Below are positions 1-9,075 of a DNA stretch of 64,000 nucleotides, one piece after another. The notes under the pieces are model-generated. The model saw only the letters and a list, made by a program, of their open reading frames with translations. It did not search any database and was not told the origin of the DNA. The DNA is from Alcanivorax nanhaiticus (GTDB lineage: Bacteria > Pseudomonadota > Gammaproteobacteria > Pseudomonadales > Alcanivoracaceae). Positions within the stretch are counted from its first letter, which is position 1. Every line of letters begins with the position of its first letter. The stretch covers positions 186,001 through 250,000 of the forward strand of contig NZ_ARXV01000001.1 of NCBI RefSeq assembly GCF_000756665.1, read 5' to 3'. Both the position numbers and the translations under genes were made by a program.

Positions 1-2
1 CC

Positions 3-428
3 GTCACCAAGGTGGAACCCATTGTGAAACGCTGGCAAGAACCGCGACAAAACTGCCAGGACGTTACCGTCACTCGCCAAAAGCCTGTAAAGGATGAACA
101 CCGCATCACGGGCAGTGCCGTTGGTGCCGTCATTGGCGGCGTGATCGGTCACCAGTTTGGTGGCGGTAGTGGTAAAGATGCCGCTACTGCAGGTGGTGCC
201 ATCGTCGGTGGTATCGCCGGTAACCAGGTCCAGAAAGGCATGCAGGAGAAAAACACCTACACCACTACGGAGCAGCGCTGTAACACCGTGATGGAGAACC
301 GTAGCAGCACCGAAGGGTATGACGTGACCTATGTGTTCAACGACGCGGAAGAAACCATTCGCATGGACAAGAAACCCGGCGAGCGGCTGCGTATTGAAGA
401 AGGTAAGGTGGTTACGGCTCAGCAATAA
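3..428 (+). CDS. Glycine-zipper 2TM domain protein, 5' end cut by window
   Basis: The reading frame is already open at the first full codon, so the gene starts upstream of the window and only the C-terminal ~141 residues are visible. A glycine zipper with two small-residue membrane-insertion stretches is clear in the middle (GSAVGAVIGGVIGH, then GGAIVGGIAGNQ), as in the 17-kDa surface antigen/SlyB/YcfJ type of outer-membrane lipoprotein. The part after the zipper is polar and ends with basic and acidic residues, probably periplasmic. A signal peptide or lipobox would lie outside the window. The role is inferred from the family: envelope integrity or structure. An internal GTG at 12 could be mistaken for the start. 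Confidence 0.8.
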   Translation, partial: VTKVEPIVKRWQEPRQNCQDVTVTRQKPVKDEHRITGSAVGAVIGGVIGHQFGGGSGKDAATAGGAIVGGIAGNQVQKGMQEKNTYTTTEQRCNTVMENRSSTEGYDVTYVFNDAEETIRMDKKPGERLRIEEGKVVTAQQ

Positions 429-433
429 AAAGC

Positions 434-590
434 AGCAAGTTTCAAGCGACAAGTTGCAAGGCGCGGTCAAAGCCTTGGGGATTTCCAGGCCTTGCCCGCG
501 CTTCACATATGGTGCGCGAAATCTTGCCTTGGGAACGTCAAAGGCCCCCTCCCGCGTTGCAACTTGAAACTTGTAACTTGCCCCTGCTTC
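434..590. repeat. Inverted heptad array, CAAG dialect
   Basis: The left arm (about 434-466) reads as 7-nt steps each beginning CAAG (CAAGTTT, CAAGCGA, CAAGTTG, CAAGGCG). The right arm (about 553-580) has the reverse-complement style (AACTTGA, AACTTGT, AACTTG). The arms are about 90 nt apart and face each other, so the transcript could form a long imperfect hairpin. This array fills the gap between the glycine-zipper gene and nth. Confidence 0.7.
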
Positions 591-645
591 CCCTGCTCTC
601 CCAACCCAGATCCGCTATACTCTTTCGCGAACTCAGGACATGGCC

Positions 646-1284
646 ATGAATCGCGAAAAACGTACTGAAATTTTTACCCGGCTGCGGGATCAGAACCCTC
701 ACCCCACCACGGAACTGGAATACAGCTCGGACTTCGAGTTACTGGTTGCCGTGGTGCTGTCAGCACAGGCCACGGACGTAGGCGTCAACAAGGCCACGGC
801 CAAACTCTACCCTGTGGCCAATACCCCGGAAGCTATCTATGCCTTGGGTCTCGACGGGCTGAAGCAGTACATCAAGACCATTGGCCTGTTCAATTCCAAG
901 GCCGAAAACGTCATCCAGCTGTGCAAGATTCTCATCGAGCAGCACGACAGCCAGGTGCCGCGCACCCGGGAAGAGCTGGAAGCCCTGCCCGGTGTGGGCC
1001 GCAAGACTGCCAATGTGGTGCTTAACACCGCCTACGGCTACCCCACCATGGCAGTGGACACGCACATCTTTCGCGTTTCCAACCGCACCCGGATTGCACC
1101 GGGGAAAAATGTGCTGGAAGTCGAAAAACGGCTGGTTCGGCTGGTACCCGAAGAGTTTCTGCGCGATGCTCATCACTGGCTGATTCTGCACGGTCGCTAT
1201 GTCTGTACCGCCCGCAAACCCAAATGCAGTGAGTGTCTGATTGCGGATCTGTGCGAATTTCCCACCAGCAAACGCACGGCTTGA
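646..1284 (+). CDS. nth: Endonuclease III (DNA glycosylase/AP lyase)
   Basis: Base-excision repair enzyme that removes oxidised pyrimidines and nicks the abasic site. It has the helix-hairpin-helix motif (LPGVGRKTANVV) with the catalytic lysine and then the catalytic aspartate (AVDTH). The C-terminus carries the [4Fe-4S] loop C-X6-C-X2-C-X5-C. Two ATGs are close together (640 and 646). The second is preferred: AGGA at 635-638 is 7 nt upstream of it, and with this start the catalytic residues fall at K120 and D138, the same numbers as in E. coli Nth, whose N-terminus (MNKAKR) also resembles MNREKR. A TATACT -10-like box lies at 616-621. The length, 212 residues, is normal. Confidence 0.97.
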   Translation: MNREKRTEIFTRLRDQNPHPTTELEYSSDFELLVAVVLSAQATDVGVNKATAKLYPVANTPEAIYALGLDGLKQYIKTIGLFNSKAENVIQLCKILIEQHDSQVPRTREELEALPGVGRKTANVVLNTAYGYPTMAVDTHIFRVSNRTRIAPGKNVLEVEKRLVRLVPEEFLRDAHHWLILHGRYVCTARKPKCSECLIADLCEFPTSKRTA

Positions 1285-1323
1285 TTGTCAGGCAGACCAA
1301 CTCACATTACGAAAGGATTCGTC

Positions 1324-1752
1324 ATGAAAGCATCATTAGCATTATTCACGTCTCTGCTTTTGCTCGCCCCGATCGCCCAGGCCGGTGAAATGACTCCCGG
1401 GCAATGGAACCTGTCCGTGGAACTGGATGCCCCTGGCATCCCTGAACAAATGCGCAAACAGGTTCAATACGACTGCATCAACGCCAAAGAAGCCAGTGAC
1501 CCGGAAGCGGCGCTACGCAACAGCTGGAAGGAAGACAACTGCAGTGCTGGCGAAATCAAGCATAGCGGCAACACGATGCGTTGGAGCGCTGATTGCACCA
1601 TGCCCGGCACCAAGGTCAAAACCCGCGTCACCGGCAAGATGGTGCTGCACGACAGTAAGCACTACACCTCCGAAATGACGATGTCGGGAAATAACCACAG
1701 CATGAAAACCCGCATTGATGGGAAATGGGCCGGTAGTGAGTGCACGGAATAA
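1324..1752 (+). CDS. DUF3617 family exported protein
   Basis: This 142-residue protein starts with a signal peptide (MKASLALFTSLLLLAPIAQA, cleavage before GEM). The remainder matches the DUF3617 pattern: an early 'PGQWNLSVELD', a conserved cysteine pair and a 'TRVTGKMVLHDSKHYTSEMTMSG' type beta region. It is predicted periplasmic, function unknown. The start at 1324 is chosen because GAAAGGA sits just upstream and the signal peptide begins exactly there; an in-frame TTG at 1285 would only add untranslatable-looking sequence. It follows nth by 39 nt and may be co-transcribed. Confidence 0.85.
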   Translation: MKASLALFTSLLLLAPIAQAGEMTPGQWNLSVELDAPGIPEQMRKQVQYDCINAKEASDPEAALRNSWKEDNCSAGEIKHSGNTMRWSADCTMPGTKVKTRVTGKMVLHDSKHYTSEMTMSGNNHSMKTRIDGKWAGSECTE

Positions 1753-1884
1753 GTGAGGCGAACAAGGGGGGACAGGAATTCCCCGCCTTCAATCCCCCTG
1801 CTCTCCCTTCGGTCGCGTCCGTGCTGCGCACGGTTCGCGACCGGACGTCCGCTCCTGCAGCAGCGTCGTAGAAACGCAGACGGA

Positions 1885-2628
1885 TTATTCCCCCGCCTGA
1901 ATTTCTCCAGAGAACACCTTCTCGAAAAACACCAACACACGCCGCCAGCTATCCTCGGAAGCACCTGCATCAAACTTGGAGCGCAGGGGCGGTAATGGCC
2001 CAAGTTTTTTGAAAGTGAAGGTCTGATGATCATTCATGTAGGAATGGCCGATGTCCTCATAGGTCTTCACATCATGGGGAACACCCAGCTTGTCCAGGTG
2101 ATTGGCCAACCGCTCACCATGATCACCGTAGATCAAATCCTGGCGTCCCCAACCACCCACAGCAGGACAAATGCCTTTTAGCTTTTCCGCTTTTTTGGGA
2201 ATACCACCATAAAACGGTGCCACCACCTGTACTGGTGCCTGGCTGGCATACAACACCGCAAAACGCCCCCCCATACAAAAGCCCATCACGCCGATCTGCT
2301 CTACTGGCTCCTCGTCCTGAGCGAGCAACCAGTGTCGACAGGCTTCCAGCTGCTCAAACGCCTGGCCTTTGCCGGTTTCATGGGCCTTCAATGTTTTCAC
2401 CACACACAACGCCTTGCTGCCGGGTAGATCATAGAGATCCGGCACCAGTACCGGATAACCATTATCCGCCAGCCGTTGGGCGATACGCTCGATATCGTCG
2501 GTGTAGCCAAAGATGTCATGGATAGCGATAACCGCCGCCTTGTGCGGATTGGCACTGGTCGGCCGCAGCCAACGGGCACGCATGGTGTGACCGCCAGGAA
2601 TGGGAATGCCTACAGGTTGATTGGACAT
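1885..2628 (-). CDS. Dienelactone hydrolase family protein
   Basis: A 247-residue alpha/beta hydrolase of the dienelactone hydrolase family, in which the nucleophile is cysteine. The nucleophile elbow is GFCMGG (Cys118), with an acid in the 'GRQDLIYGD' region and the histidine in 'YEDIGHSYMND', so the Cys-Asp-His triad looks intact. No signal peptide is present, so it is cytoplasmic. In the classical pathway the family opens dienelactone during chloroaromatic breakdown, but most chromosomal homologues have unknown esterase substrates. It is convergent with the DUF3617 gene; nothing nearby suggests a catabolic operon. Confidence 0.9.
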   Translation of the reverse strand: MSNQPVGIPIPGGHTMRARWLRPTSANPHKAAVIAIHDIFGYTDDIERIAQRLADNGYPVLVPDLYDLPGSKALCVVKTLKAHETGKGQAFEQLEACRHWLLAQDEEPVEQIGVMGFCMGGRFAVLYASQAPVQVVAPFYGGIPKKAEKLKGICPAVGGWGRQDLIYGDHGERLANHLDKLGVPHDVKTYEDIGHSYMNDHQTFTFKKLGPLPPLRSKFDAGASEDSWRRVLVFFEKVFSGEIQAGE

Positions 2629-2739
2629 GGGAGAACCAATTAATAGTTAATAACGAAACCCAAAGGCTACTACTAGCGACATCGCCTGCCCCGGTTCAAC
2701 GGGGCCACTCCACGCCACTTACCAACCATTCATTGGTTT

Positions 2740-3147
2740 TCAGTTTTCCTGCATCGCAATCAAGCGAGCCTCTTCCAGCGCAGCAGTACGGTGTTTGGTG
2801 GCCTCACGGTATTCCGGATCTGCCAGCATGCTGGCAAAGGCTTCCTTGCTCGGGTAGCGTACCAGCAGCACGCTGTCCCACTGTTCGTTATCCGGTGCAA
2901 TGACACCCGCCAGTGCACGCCCCTTCCAGACCATCTCGCCGCCAACCCCCTGCACCTTGCCAAAAGCCACCTCAGAGTATTTCTGATAAGCCTCACGGCC
3001 ACTGTAAGCCGCGTCCCCTTCCTTGTAGCGTGCAACTTCCCGGAAGCGCAGCAAGTTGAGCATGACAATCGGCGTATCATCCGGCAGCGAAGCCAGAATC
3101 TGCGGTAACGTGGCCGGGTTCGGGTCAATCACAGGTTTGTCGCTCAT
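2740..3147 (-). CDS. DUF1330 domain protein
   Basis: A 135-residue cytoplasmic protein with the ferredoxin-like alpha/beta dimeric fold expected of DUF1330. Visible are 'PIVMLNLLRFRE' near residue 27, 'GREAYQKYSEVAF', and a late 'WDSVLLVRYPSKEAFASMLADPEY' segment, the hallmark of the family. No catalytic residues are established for this family. It stands alone on the minus strand, separated by about 110 nt from the hydrolase gene downstream. Confidence 0.85.
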   Translation of the reverse strand: MSDKPVIDPNPATLPQILASLPDDTPIVMLNLLRFREVARYKEGDAAYSGREAYQKYSEVAFGKVQGVGGEMVWKGRALAGVIAPDNEQWDSVLLVRYPSKEAFASMLADPEYREATKHRTAALEEARLIAMQEN

Positions 3148-3237
3148 GGGAACTCCCGTTGTTGTTAGAGCCTACAGACTCTCAATCTTTTTATGCCCCT
3201 GACAGGGCAACTCGCGACACAAAAACAGATAAAGCAG

Positions 3238-3918
3238 TCATATCAGTATCAGGACAATCTGCTCAGCAGCGCACAGCGCTTCCAAATCATGGAGATACTC
3301 TAAGGGCGCCGACAGTTTCAGGGTCACCCGTTGGCCGTAATCCACATCCAGCACCTTCCCGTGATGTTGATCCACCCAGTGCCGCAGCCGTTGCTCCAGC
3401 GCAAAATCCATTTCCAGCCTGGCTTCAAGTTGCGGGACATGTTCAATCCGCTCAACTTCTGCCAGAACCGACTCTGCCGCGGCAGCATAGGCACGCACGA
3501 GGCCGCCAGCGCCCAGTTTTACGCCACCAAAATAGCGGATCACTACCACCAGCACATCACTGAGGCCCTTGTGTTGGATCACATTGAATATCGGTTTACC
3601 GGCAGTGCCGGAAGGTTCACCGTCATCGTTCATCGCTGCCTGGGCGGAAGCGGGATTCCCCAACAGATAGGCATAGCAATGATGGGAGGCATCCGGGTAG
3701 CGCGTGCGCGCTTCCTCCACAACGGCCATGGCATCCTCACGATGGCTGACAGGCCTGAGCCAGGTAATAAAGCGGCTTTTATTGATAATGATCTCGCGAT
3801 CCACAGGACCGGCGGGAACAGGATAACCGTTGATGGGACGTCTCCAGGAAGTTGACAGCCTGACGGCTATGGTAAAGTACCGATCATTGAGATAGCTAAC
3901 GGAAGCAGGAATGAACAC
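3238..3918 (-). CDS. yigZ: YigZ/IMPACT family protein
   Basis: Two-domain IMPACT-family protein. The N-terminal UPF0029 part has KSRFIT, 'YPDASHHCYAYLLG' and 'DDGEPSGTAGKPIFNVI', followed by 'VLVVVIRYFGGVKLGAGGLVRAYAAAA', all typical of YigZ. The C-terminal part is the DUF1949 ferredoxin-like domain. E. coli YigZ is about 205 residues. The start is uncertain: homology suggests translation begins near 3858, where only a CTG is available; the GTG at 3918 is the nearest ordinary start and is used here, although it overlaps the divergent gene at 3911 by 8 nt. A farther ATG at 3987 is unlikely. The role is not firmly known; eukaryotic IMPACT regulates Gcn2. Confidence 0.88.
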   Translation of the reverse strand: MFIPASVSYLNDRYFTIAVRLSTSWRRPINGYPVPAGPVDREIIINKSRFITWLRPVSHREDAMAVVEEARTRYPDASHHCYAYLLGNPASAQAAMNDDGEPSGTAGKPIFNVIQHKGLSDVLVVVIRYFGGVKLGAGGLVRAYAAAAESVLAEVERIEHVPQLEARLEMDFALEQRLRHWVDQHHGKVLDVDYGQRVTLKLSAPLEYLHDLEALCAAEQIVLILI

Positions 3919-4171
3919 GCCTTCAGAGCCCGCAGAAGACCGCACCCGCCGCCGCCAGATTCTTGCCTTCACCACCGCCATGATCATGAGCGGGGCACTG
4001 TTCGTGCCTTGGCTATGGTCTCTCTATCAGGAGGGGAGCGTCTTTTTCACTCTGATCGTTGTGCTGCTGTGGTTGGCGCTGGGCCGGTTCTGCTATCAGT
4101 GGCTTGCTCCCCCAGCAGCACCGCCAATACAAAATGGGCGGCCCGAGGCCGCCCGTGAAGAAGATCAATGA
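3911..4171 (+). CDS. Small inner-membrane protein, unknown
   Basis: An 86-residue protein with a charged, arginine-rich N-terminus (EDRTRRRQ), two hydrophobic helices (roughly residues 18-40 and 47-65) and a polar, acidic C-terminus. It is therefore a two-pass inner-membrane protein. A GGAAGCAGGA stretch lies directly in front of the ATG. It is divergent from yigZ and its last 7 nt overlap the end of the convergent membrane-fusion gene. I do not recognise the family. Confidence 0.65.
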   Translation: MNTPSEPAEDRTRRRQILAFTTAMIMSGALFVPWLWSLYQEGSVFFTLIVVLLWLALGRFCYQWLAPPAAPPIQNGRPEAAREEDQ

Positions 4172-5292
4172 TCCAAATAGAGATAATGCTGCCAGCTCAG
4201 CATTCTTAACAAAATCTTGCGCATCACAGCCACATGATGGACATGCTCGGAATATACCGCAGCCTGGGCATTCATACCCATGGGCAGGTCATCTGGAAGC
4301 GCACCGTCTTCGGTTCGCAAAATCACCATGGCTTCGTTGCTCATATCCCGGAAAGCCTCCGCTCCGACCAGCTGCTGGCCGGGCACCAACTGGGCCTCGG
4401 CAATGGTCGGCAGCACCTCTTTCAGCTTTGCCTTGAACACTTGGCCGGGCAAAGAGGTGAACGTCAACTCGGCCTCATAGCCCGGCTTCAGCCGCAATAG
4501 CGATTGCTGGCGAAACGCGGCCACATAGTAACGATCCTGCTCACTGATAAAATTTGCCACCGGCTTCAGCGGAAGAGGTACAGCCATCATGCCCGGCTTG
4601 ACCGCCAGCTGAGTGACGAACCCGTCTGTTGGAGCACGGATGACCGTGTTGTCGAGATTGAACTGGGCCTCCTCCAGCTGCGCCTTGATGGCCGCCACTG
4701 CAGGATCATCTCCATTCACTTCTCCGCTGAGCTGGGTCTGAGCCTGCTCCAATGCGGCTTTGGCAGCATCCAGATCAGCGTTGGTAGCCACAACCCTTTC
4801 CCGCTGGGTATCAATCTGCTGAGCGCTGAAGGCACTCGGCGCACCTTCGTAACGAGCCAGGGTATTCTGGGCCTGATCGCGCTTTGCCTTTGCCTGAGCC
4901 ACTCTTGCACGGGCCTCAGACACCGCAGCAACGTTCCCCCGCGCCAACTGACCAGTATCTGCCAGTTGGGCTTCCAATACCGCGACCCGGGCGCGGTAAC
5001 GAGTGTCATCAAGAATAACCAGTGGGTCTCCCTGCTTCACAGGCGAGTTCGGCTCCACCGGCACAGCGACCACTCGCGCCCGCACTTCGGAAACCACAGG
5101 CGTCACCACATAAACCTGACGAACCTTGCGAGTAAAGGGGTGGTTGTAGTTCATCAGCAACACCAATGAACCAACCAGTACAATCCCGCCCAGCACGGCA
5201 GTAGGCACCGTCCATTTGTTGAGCGGCACCTTGAAGACCTTGAAGATAAAAATACACACTGCGGCATATGTCAGGAGCAGTAATGTTTCCAT
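4165..5292 (-). CDS. yibH: HlyD-family membrane fusion protein (YibH-like)
   Basis: A 375-residue periplasmic adaptor of the HlyD/EmrA type. It has an N-terminal membrane segment (about residues 27-47), a biotinyl-lipoyl-like half (VSEVRARVVAVPVEPNSPVKQGDPLVILDD), a long alanine/glutamine-rich coiled coil (about 85-170), and the second lipoyl half (NLDNTVIRAPTDGFVTQLAVKPGMM). Length and pairing with a DUF3302 gene match E. coli YibH/YibI. Its ATG overlaps the stop of the DUF3302 gene by one base (ATGA), so the two are translationally coupled. No dedicated transporter is adjacent, as in E. coli; the exported substrate is unknown. Confidence 0.9.
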   Translation of the reverse strand: METLLLLTYAAVCIFIFKVFKVPLNKWTVPTAVLGGIVLVGSLVLLMNYNHPFTRKVRQVYVVTPVVSEVRARVVAVPVEPNSPVKQGDPLVILDDTRYRARVAVLEAQLADTGQLARGNVAAVSEARARVAQAKAKRDQAQNTLARYEGAPSAFSAQQIDTQRERVVATNADLDAAKAALEQAQTQLSGEVNGDDPAVAAIKAQLEEAQFNLDNTVIRAPTDGFVTQLAVKPGMMAVPLPLKPVANFISEQDRYYVAAFRQQSLLRLKPGYEAELTFTSLPGQVFKAKLKEVLPTIAEAQLVPGQQLVGAEAFRDMSNEAMVILRTEDGALPDDLPMGMNAQAAVYSEHVHHVAVMRKILLRMLSWQHYLYLDH

Positions 5293-5639
5293 CAGTCTTG
5301 CCCCCCCAGTTTCTGTTCAAGCGCACTAATACGCTCTGCCTGAGCATGGAGCTTATCCTGCAGCTCGGTCAGTAAGGCCTCATCTGCTTTCTGCTGCTCC
5401 TGAACAGCCTGAAAACCCCAGCCCCGTTCCGGTCGATAGAGCGTGGCCCAGATCCAAAGGAACGGCCAAAGCACGTGCAGGGTAAACAGACTTACCCAGC
5501 CGGCAACATGGATTGCATCCTGATGAGGGTGATTGCGTTCCTTGGCGATATCGTAGGGAATATCGTGAATAACGATGACGCCGTAAAACAGCACCAGCCC
5601 TACAAAAACCAGTAGCCCGAGAGCAACATAGCTGAGCAT
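5292..5639 (-). CDS. yibI: DUF3302 inner-membrane protein (YibI-like)
   Basis: A 115-residue protein with two hydrophobic segments (LSYVALGLLVFVGLVLFYGVIV and VAGWVSLFTLHVLWPFLWIWA) joined by the conserved 'HDIPYDIAKERNHPHQDAIH' loop, which is the DUF3302 signature. The C-terminus is a short coiled coil (ELQDKLHAQAERISALEQKL). The start at 5639 is chosen because AAGGA precedes it and the membrane segment begins right after; an upstream ATG at 5690 would add a cysteine- and arginine-rich stretch unlike the family. It is the first gene of a two-gene operon with the membrane fusion protein. Confidence 0.9.
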   Translation of the reverse strand: MLSYVALGLLVFVGLVLFYGVIVIHDIPYDIAKERNHPHQDAIHVAGWVSLFTLHVLWPFLWIWATLYRPERGWGFQAVQEQQKADEALLTELQDKLHAQAERISALEQKLGGQD

Positions 5640-5735
5640 GATAAATATCCTTATTGTGATCCGCCGGCACGAGCGCGTGCAGCAGGCCACATCTTAGCAA
5701 AATGCTGAAGCGGTGAACGCTTCCCCACATCGATT

Positions 5736-6554
5736 TCAGAGATTATTACCGCAGCCACGATATTCGTGTTCGTTCAGGGTCACAATCACATCATAGTCAT
5801 GGCGGCTCCCGCTCATGCTGTCCTGGCAGGGGCGCTCACTGATCGACAGTGCCAGCTGATGCGCCTCATCCCCAGTCAGATAGTGCGCTTCAGTACCTTC
5901 CATCTCGGGGTCGGCATACGGCAGTGTCACCTGGGTGTTGCCGTAATCCCCCACATAGACAATCTTGTCATCCGGATAAATCGCCACGTGCCAGCCAGGC
6001 TCATTGCCCATGGCCCAGAAGCTGGCCCCCTCATCACGGGCTTGCTGCATGGCAGGGGAAAGCGAAGCGCCCTCCTGCGCGGAGACCCGCTGCAACATCA
6101 ATGTCATCTCGGCCGGCGCTACATCGCTGGCCAGATCCACCGAATGACGCTCGGTGGTAGTCCACAGAAGCTCACCATCCGCGCTTCGGATCTCTGCTCT
6201 AACCGCATAGGCATGGGGATGGGTTTGCGTCACCGCTGCCGTCTGGTAGCGGAGACTGAAGGAAACCGGAACTTGCCCCGGGTTATCAATATGTTCTTGT
6301 GCGAGCACCTTCATCGGCGCATCAGCGCGGGAGACATCCGCCAGAGTCACCGTCACGGTCACGTTTTCAGGCAACGCAATGCGCTCGCGATACATGACCT
6401 TACCGCTGATCACTCGCTGTGCGTCCTCCTGAGCCGTGTTGCCATCCGAGCCGGTATGGCTGCTATCACCACAGCCTGACAGCAGCAATGCCGGCACCAA
6501 TGTGATGAGCAGCAGGCAGCGTTTTAACAGGAAAGAAACGGGAAAATCATTCAT
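5736..6554 (-). CDS. YbaY-type lipoprotein with COG3650 C-terminal domain
   Basis: A 272-residue lipoprotein: an N-terminal signal ends in the lipobox LSGC. Residues about 45-155 form a YbaY/YscW-type beta domain (VISGKVMYRERIALPENVTVTVTLADVS). After a linker the C-terminal third carries the COG3650 pattern 'FWAMGNEPGWHVAI' and ends with a cysteine pair (CQDSMSG and RGCG) that could form a disulfide. The position is outer membrane or periplasm. The combination of the two domains is known in proteobacteria, but the function is not established. Confidence 0.85.
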   Translation of the reverse strand: MNDFPVSFLLKRCLLLITLVPALLLSGCGDSSHTGSDGNTAQEDAQRVISGKVMYRERIALPENVTVTVTLADVSRADAPMKVLAQEHIDNPGQVPVSFSLRYQTAAVTQTHPHAYAVRAEIRSADGELLWTTTERHSVDLASDVAPAEMTLMLQRVSAQEGASLSPAMQQARDEGASFWAMGNEPGWHVAIYPDDKIVYVGDYGNTQVTLPYADPEMEGTEAHYLTGDEAHQLALSISERPCQDSMSGSRHDYDVIVTLNEHEYRGCGNNL

Positions 6555-6654
6555 GGCTGTACCCTTTCAATATGGGTCTGTCATCCAAACTGCGCGACGT
6601 GATCAGCGATAAACCTGTCAGATTCAGACCACTTTCATCCAATACCACAGGCTT

Positions 6655-7821
6655 TCAACTAAACGCCTGCAAGCCGGTTTGTGCCCGCCCCAGAATCAAG
6701 GCATGAACATCATGAGTGCCCTCATAGGTATTCACCGCTTCAAGATTCATTACATGGCGTATCACATGATATTCGTCACTCACCCCATTGCCACCATGCA
6801 TATCCCTGGCCTGACGGGCAATATCGATCGCCTTGCCGCAATTATTACGCTTCATCAGCGACACCATTTCCGGTGCCCACTGCCCGCTGTCCATCAAGCG
6901 GCCCAGCTGTAACGCGCCTTGTAATCCCAATGTGATCTCGGTTTGCATGTCGGCCAGCTTCTTCTGGATCAGCTGGGTCTGGGCCAGAGGGCGACCAAAC
7001 TGTTTGCGGTCCAGAGTGTACTGACGCGCAGCGTGCCAGCAGAATTCGGCCGCCCCCATGCTCCCCCAGCTAATGCCATAGCGGGCTTTATTCAGGCAAC
7101 TGAACGGCCCTTTCAGGCCCTCCACCTCAAGGTGATTTTCTTCCGGCACAAAACAGTCTTCGAGGACAATCTGACCGGTGATGGAAGCACGCAGGGAAAA
7201 CTTGCCTTCAATTTTTGGCGTAGCAAAGCCATCGAAACCGCGCTCCACCACAAAACCATGGATCTTGCCGTCCAGATTCGCCCATACCACCGCCACATCA
7301 GCGATGGGCGAGTTGGTAATCCAGGTCTTGGTACCGTTAAGCAGATAGCCACCTTCCACCTTGCGCGCACGGGTGCTCATGGAACCGGGATCAGAACCAT
7401 GATCCGGTTCGGTAAGGCCAAAGCAGCCCACCCATTCGCCACTGGCCAACTTTGGCAGGTATTTCATTCGTACCGTTTCACTACCAAATGCATGGATCGG
7501 GTGCATTACCAGAGACGACTGCACGCTCATGGCAGAGCGGTAACCGGAATCTACCCGCTCCACTTCCCGCGCCACCAGGCCATAGCTGACATGATTCACT
7601 CCCGCGCCGCCATACTGTTCCGGAATGGTGGGGCCGAGGAAACCCAGCGCCCCCATCTCATTCATGATCTCCCGATGGAATCTTTCATGGCGGTTGGCCT
7701 CAAGGATTCGCGGCATCAGATGGTTCTGGCAGTACTCCCGCGCGGTATCACGAATCATACGCTCGTCATCACTGAGCTGGGTCTCCAGCAACAACGGATC
7801 GCGCCAGTCAAAGGCCTGCAT
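6655..7821 (-). CDS. gcdH: Glutaryl-CoA dehydrogenase
   Basis: A 388-residue acyl-CoA dehydrogenase. The C-terminal motif '[20 protein letters not shown]' with the catalytic glutamate in YEGTHD is diagnostic for glutaryl-CoA dehydrogenases, which oxidise and decarboxylate glutaryl-CoA to crotonyl-CoA in lysine and tryptophan breakdown. FAD-binding stretches are visible ([33 protein letters not shown]). The LysR regulator often next to gcdH is not present here. The upstream region holds a conspicuous heptad repeat array instead of an obvious operator. Confidence 0.95.
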   Translation of the reverse strand: MQAFDWRDPLLLETQLSDDERMIRDTAREYCQNHLMPRILEANRHERFHREIMNEMGALGFLGPTIPEQYGGAGVNHVSYGLVAREVERVDSGYRSAMSVQSSLVMHPIHAFGSETVRMKYLPKLASGEWVGCFGLTEPDHGSDPGSMSTRARKVEGGYLLNGTKTWITNSPIADVAVVWANLDGKIHGFVVERGFDGFATPKIEGKFSLRASITGQIVLEDCFVPEENHLEVEGLKGPFSCLNKARYGISWGSMGAAEFCWHAARQYTLDRKQFGRPLAQTQLIQKKLADMQTEITLGLQGALQLGRLMDSGQWAPEMVSLMKRNNCGKAIDIARQARDMHGGNGVSDEYHVIRHVMNLEAVNTYEGTHDVHALILGRAQTGLQAFS

Positions 7822-7894
7822 GGAAGTCTCCTGGTCAATAAAGGCCGCGAGGCGGCTAAGGGGGGAAGATCAGGGGAACAAAATGCCAGAATCA

Positions 7895-8045
7895 GTTGCG
7901 AGTTGCGAGTTGCGAGTTGCGAGTTGCGAGTTGCGAGTTGCGATCAGGATTATGGTTCTGTCCTGCTGAGGCACCAAAAGAGTCTACGGATCGCTGTTTA
8001 AGTGCCGGTTTTGATTTTCGCTACTCGAAACTCGTCCCTCGCAAC
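7895..8045. repeat. Inverted heptad array with seven perfect GTTGCGA units
   Basis: Positions 7895-7943 are exactly seven head-to-tail copies of GTTGCGA. About 70 nt further (8016-8045) comes the opposite-facing, degenerate arm with a CTCG at 7-nt spacing (CTACTCG, AAACTCG, TCCCTCG, CAAC). The perfect arm suggests recent slippage expansion. The array lies between the MBL-fold gene and gcdH, upstream of the gcdH start. Confidence 0.9.
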
Positions 8046-8049
8046 GGCT

Positions 8050-9075
8050 TCATGCACTGAACCGCCAGATTCCGTCGACCTGTTCGCGCTGCACCCTGCC
8101 CTGCTGCATCAGACAATTCAGGTGGGCAATGCTTTCGCCCATGGCAAACATCAGCTGCTGGACATCCAGCTTGCGGTCAAACATCACTGGCAGAATATCG
8201 AAAGCGGATTGCGGTCGTTCACGGCAGGCGGACTGGACACGATCCAGCTGCTCATCATGATGCTCGACAAGCGCGTCCACCCGGGCCCGCAGCCCTCGGA
8301 ATGGCAGTCCGTGTGCCGGGAGAACCAGAGTATCGTCAGGCAGGTTGTCGCGCAGCGCCTTGAGGCTGTCCACGAAATCGGTAACCGGATCCATATCTGG
8401 CTCTGCAGCCCGCACATTGAGATTACTCGAAATGGTAGGCAGCACCTGATCGCCGCTAATCAATAGATGGTCTTGTTCACGATACAGACACAGATGTTCC
8501 GGCGAATGACCACAGCCCACATGCACCTGCCAACACTGCCCGTTAATACTCAGCGAATCGCCCGCTGACAAAAAACCGGGACTGACAGGCAACGGCTGCA
8601 CTACCCGCCGGAATCCGTTGCCCTTACCCGCCACCTTGTCCAGGTTCTCGCCCCTGAGGCCATGCCCGCCCAGAAAGGTACGCAAACGTTCAATGGTGTC
8701 AGCCTCTGGTGCATCGCAAATGATATTGGTCAGCTCCCATTCCCCACGGCTGATCAACACCTCTGCACCCGTTTCCTGCTGCAGCCATCCGGCCAGGCCC
8801 AGATGATCCGGGTGATAGTGCGTAACGATGACACGGGTAAGCGGCAAGCCATCCAGCTGTTCCGCCAGCAACGCTTTCCAGATCTTTTGACTGGGCCTTA
8901 CACCTAACCCGGTATCCACCACCGTCCAGCCGGTGTTGTCCCTGAGCAACCAGAGATTGATGTGATCCAGCGCGAAAGGAAGCGGGAAGCGTAACCAGTA
9001 AACGCCAGGGGCCACTTCATGGCGGGAGGCAGTTGGAGGAATGTCAGGAAAAGGATAAGACAGCGTGCCAGTCAT
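8050..9075 (-). CDS. MBL-fold metallo-hydrolase
   Basis: A 341-residue metallo-beta-lactamase-fold protein. The metal motif THYHPDH follows 'VVDTGLGV', and later ligands are seen in 'HVGCGHSPEHLCLY' and 'ISGDQVLPTIS' and a final 'LPAHGLPF'. The ~80 residue C-terminal winged-helix-like extension (ALVEHHDEQLDRVQSACRERPQSAFDIL) matches LACTB2-like hydrolases, which act on RNA or thioester-like substrates. It is cytoplasmic. The true substrate cannot be read from the sequence. Confidence 0.9.
   Translation of the reverse strand: MTGTLSYPFPDIPPTASRHEVAPGVYWLRFPLPFALDHINLWLLRDNTGWTVVDTGLGVRPSQKIWKALLAEQLDGLPLTRVIVTHYHPDHLGLAGWLQQETGAEVLISRGEWELTNIICDAPEADTIERLRTFLGGHGLRGENLDKVAGKGNGFRRVVQPLPVSPGFLSAGDSLSINGQCWQVHVGCGHSPEHLCLYREQDHLLISGDQVLPTISSNLNVRAAEPDMDPVTDFVDSLKALRDNLPDDTLVLPAHGLPFRGLRARVDALVEHHDEQLDRVQSACRERPQSAFDILPVMFDRKLDVQQLMFAMGESIAHLNCLMQQGRVQREQVDGIWRFSA

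Noticed and set aside
7895..7943. Possible CRISPR array from the regularly repeated GTTGCGA
   Set aside because: The units are contiguous with no spacers, only 7 nt long, and no cas genes are present.
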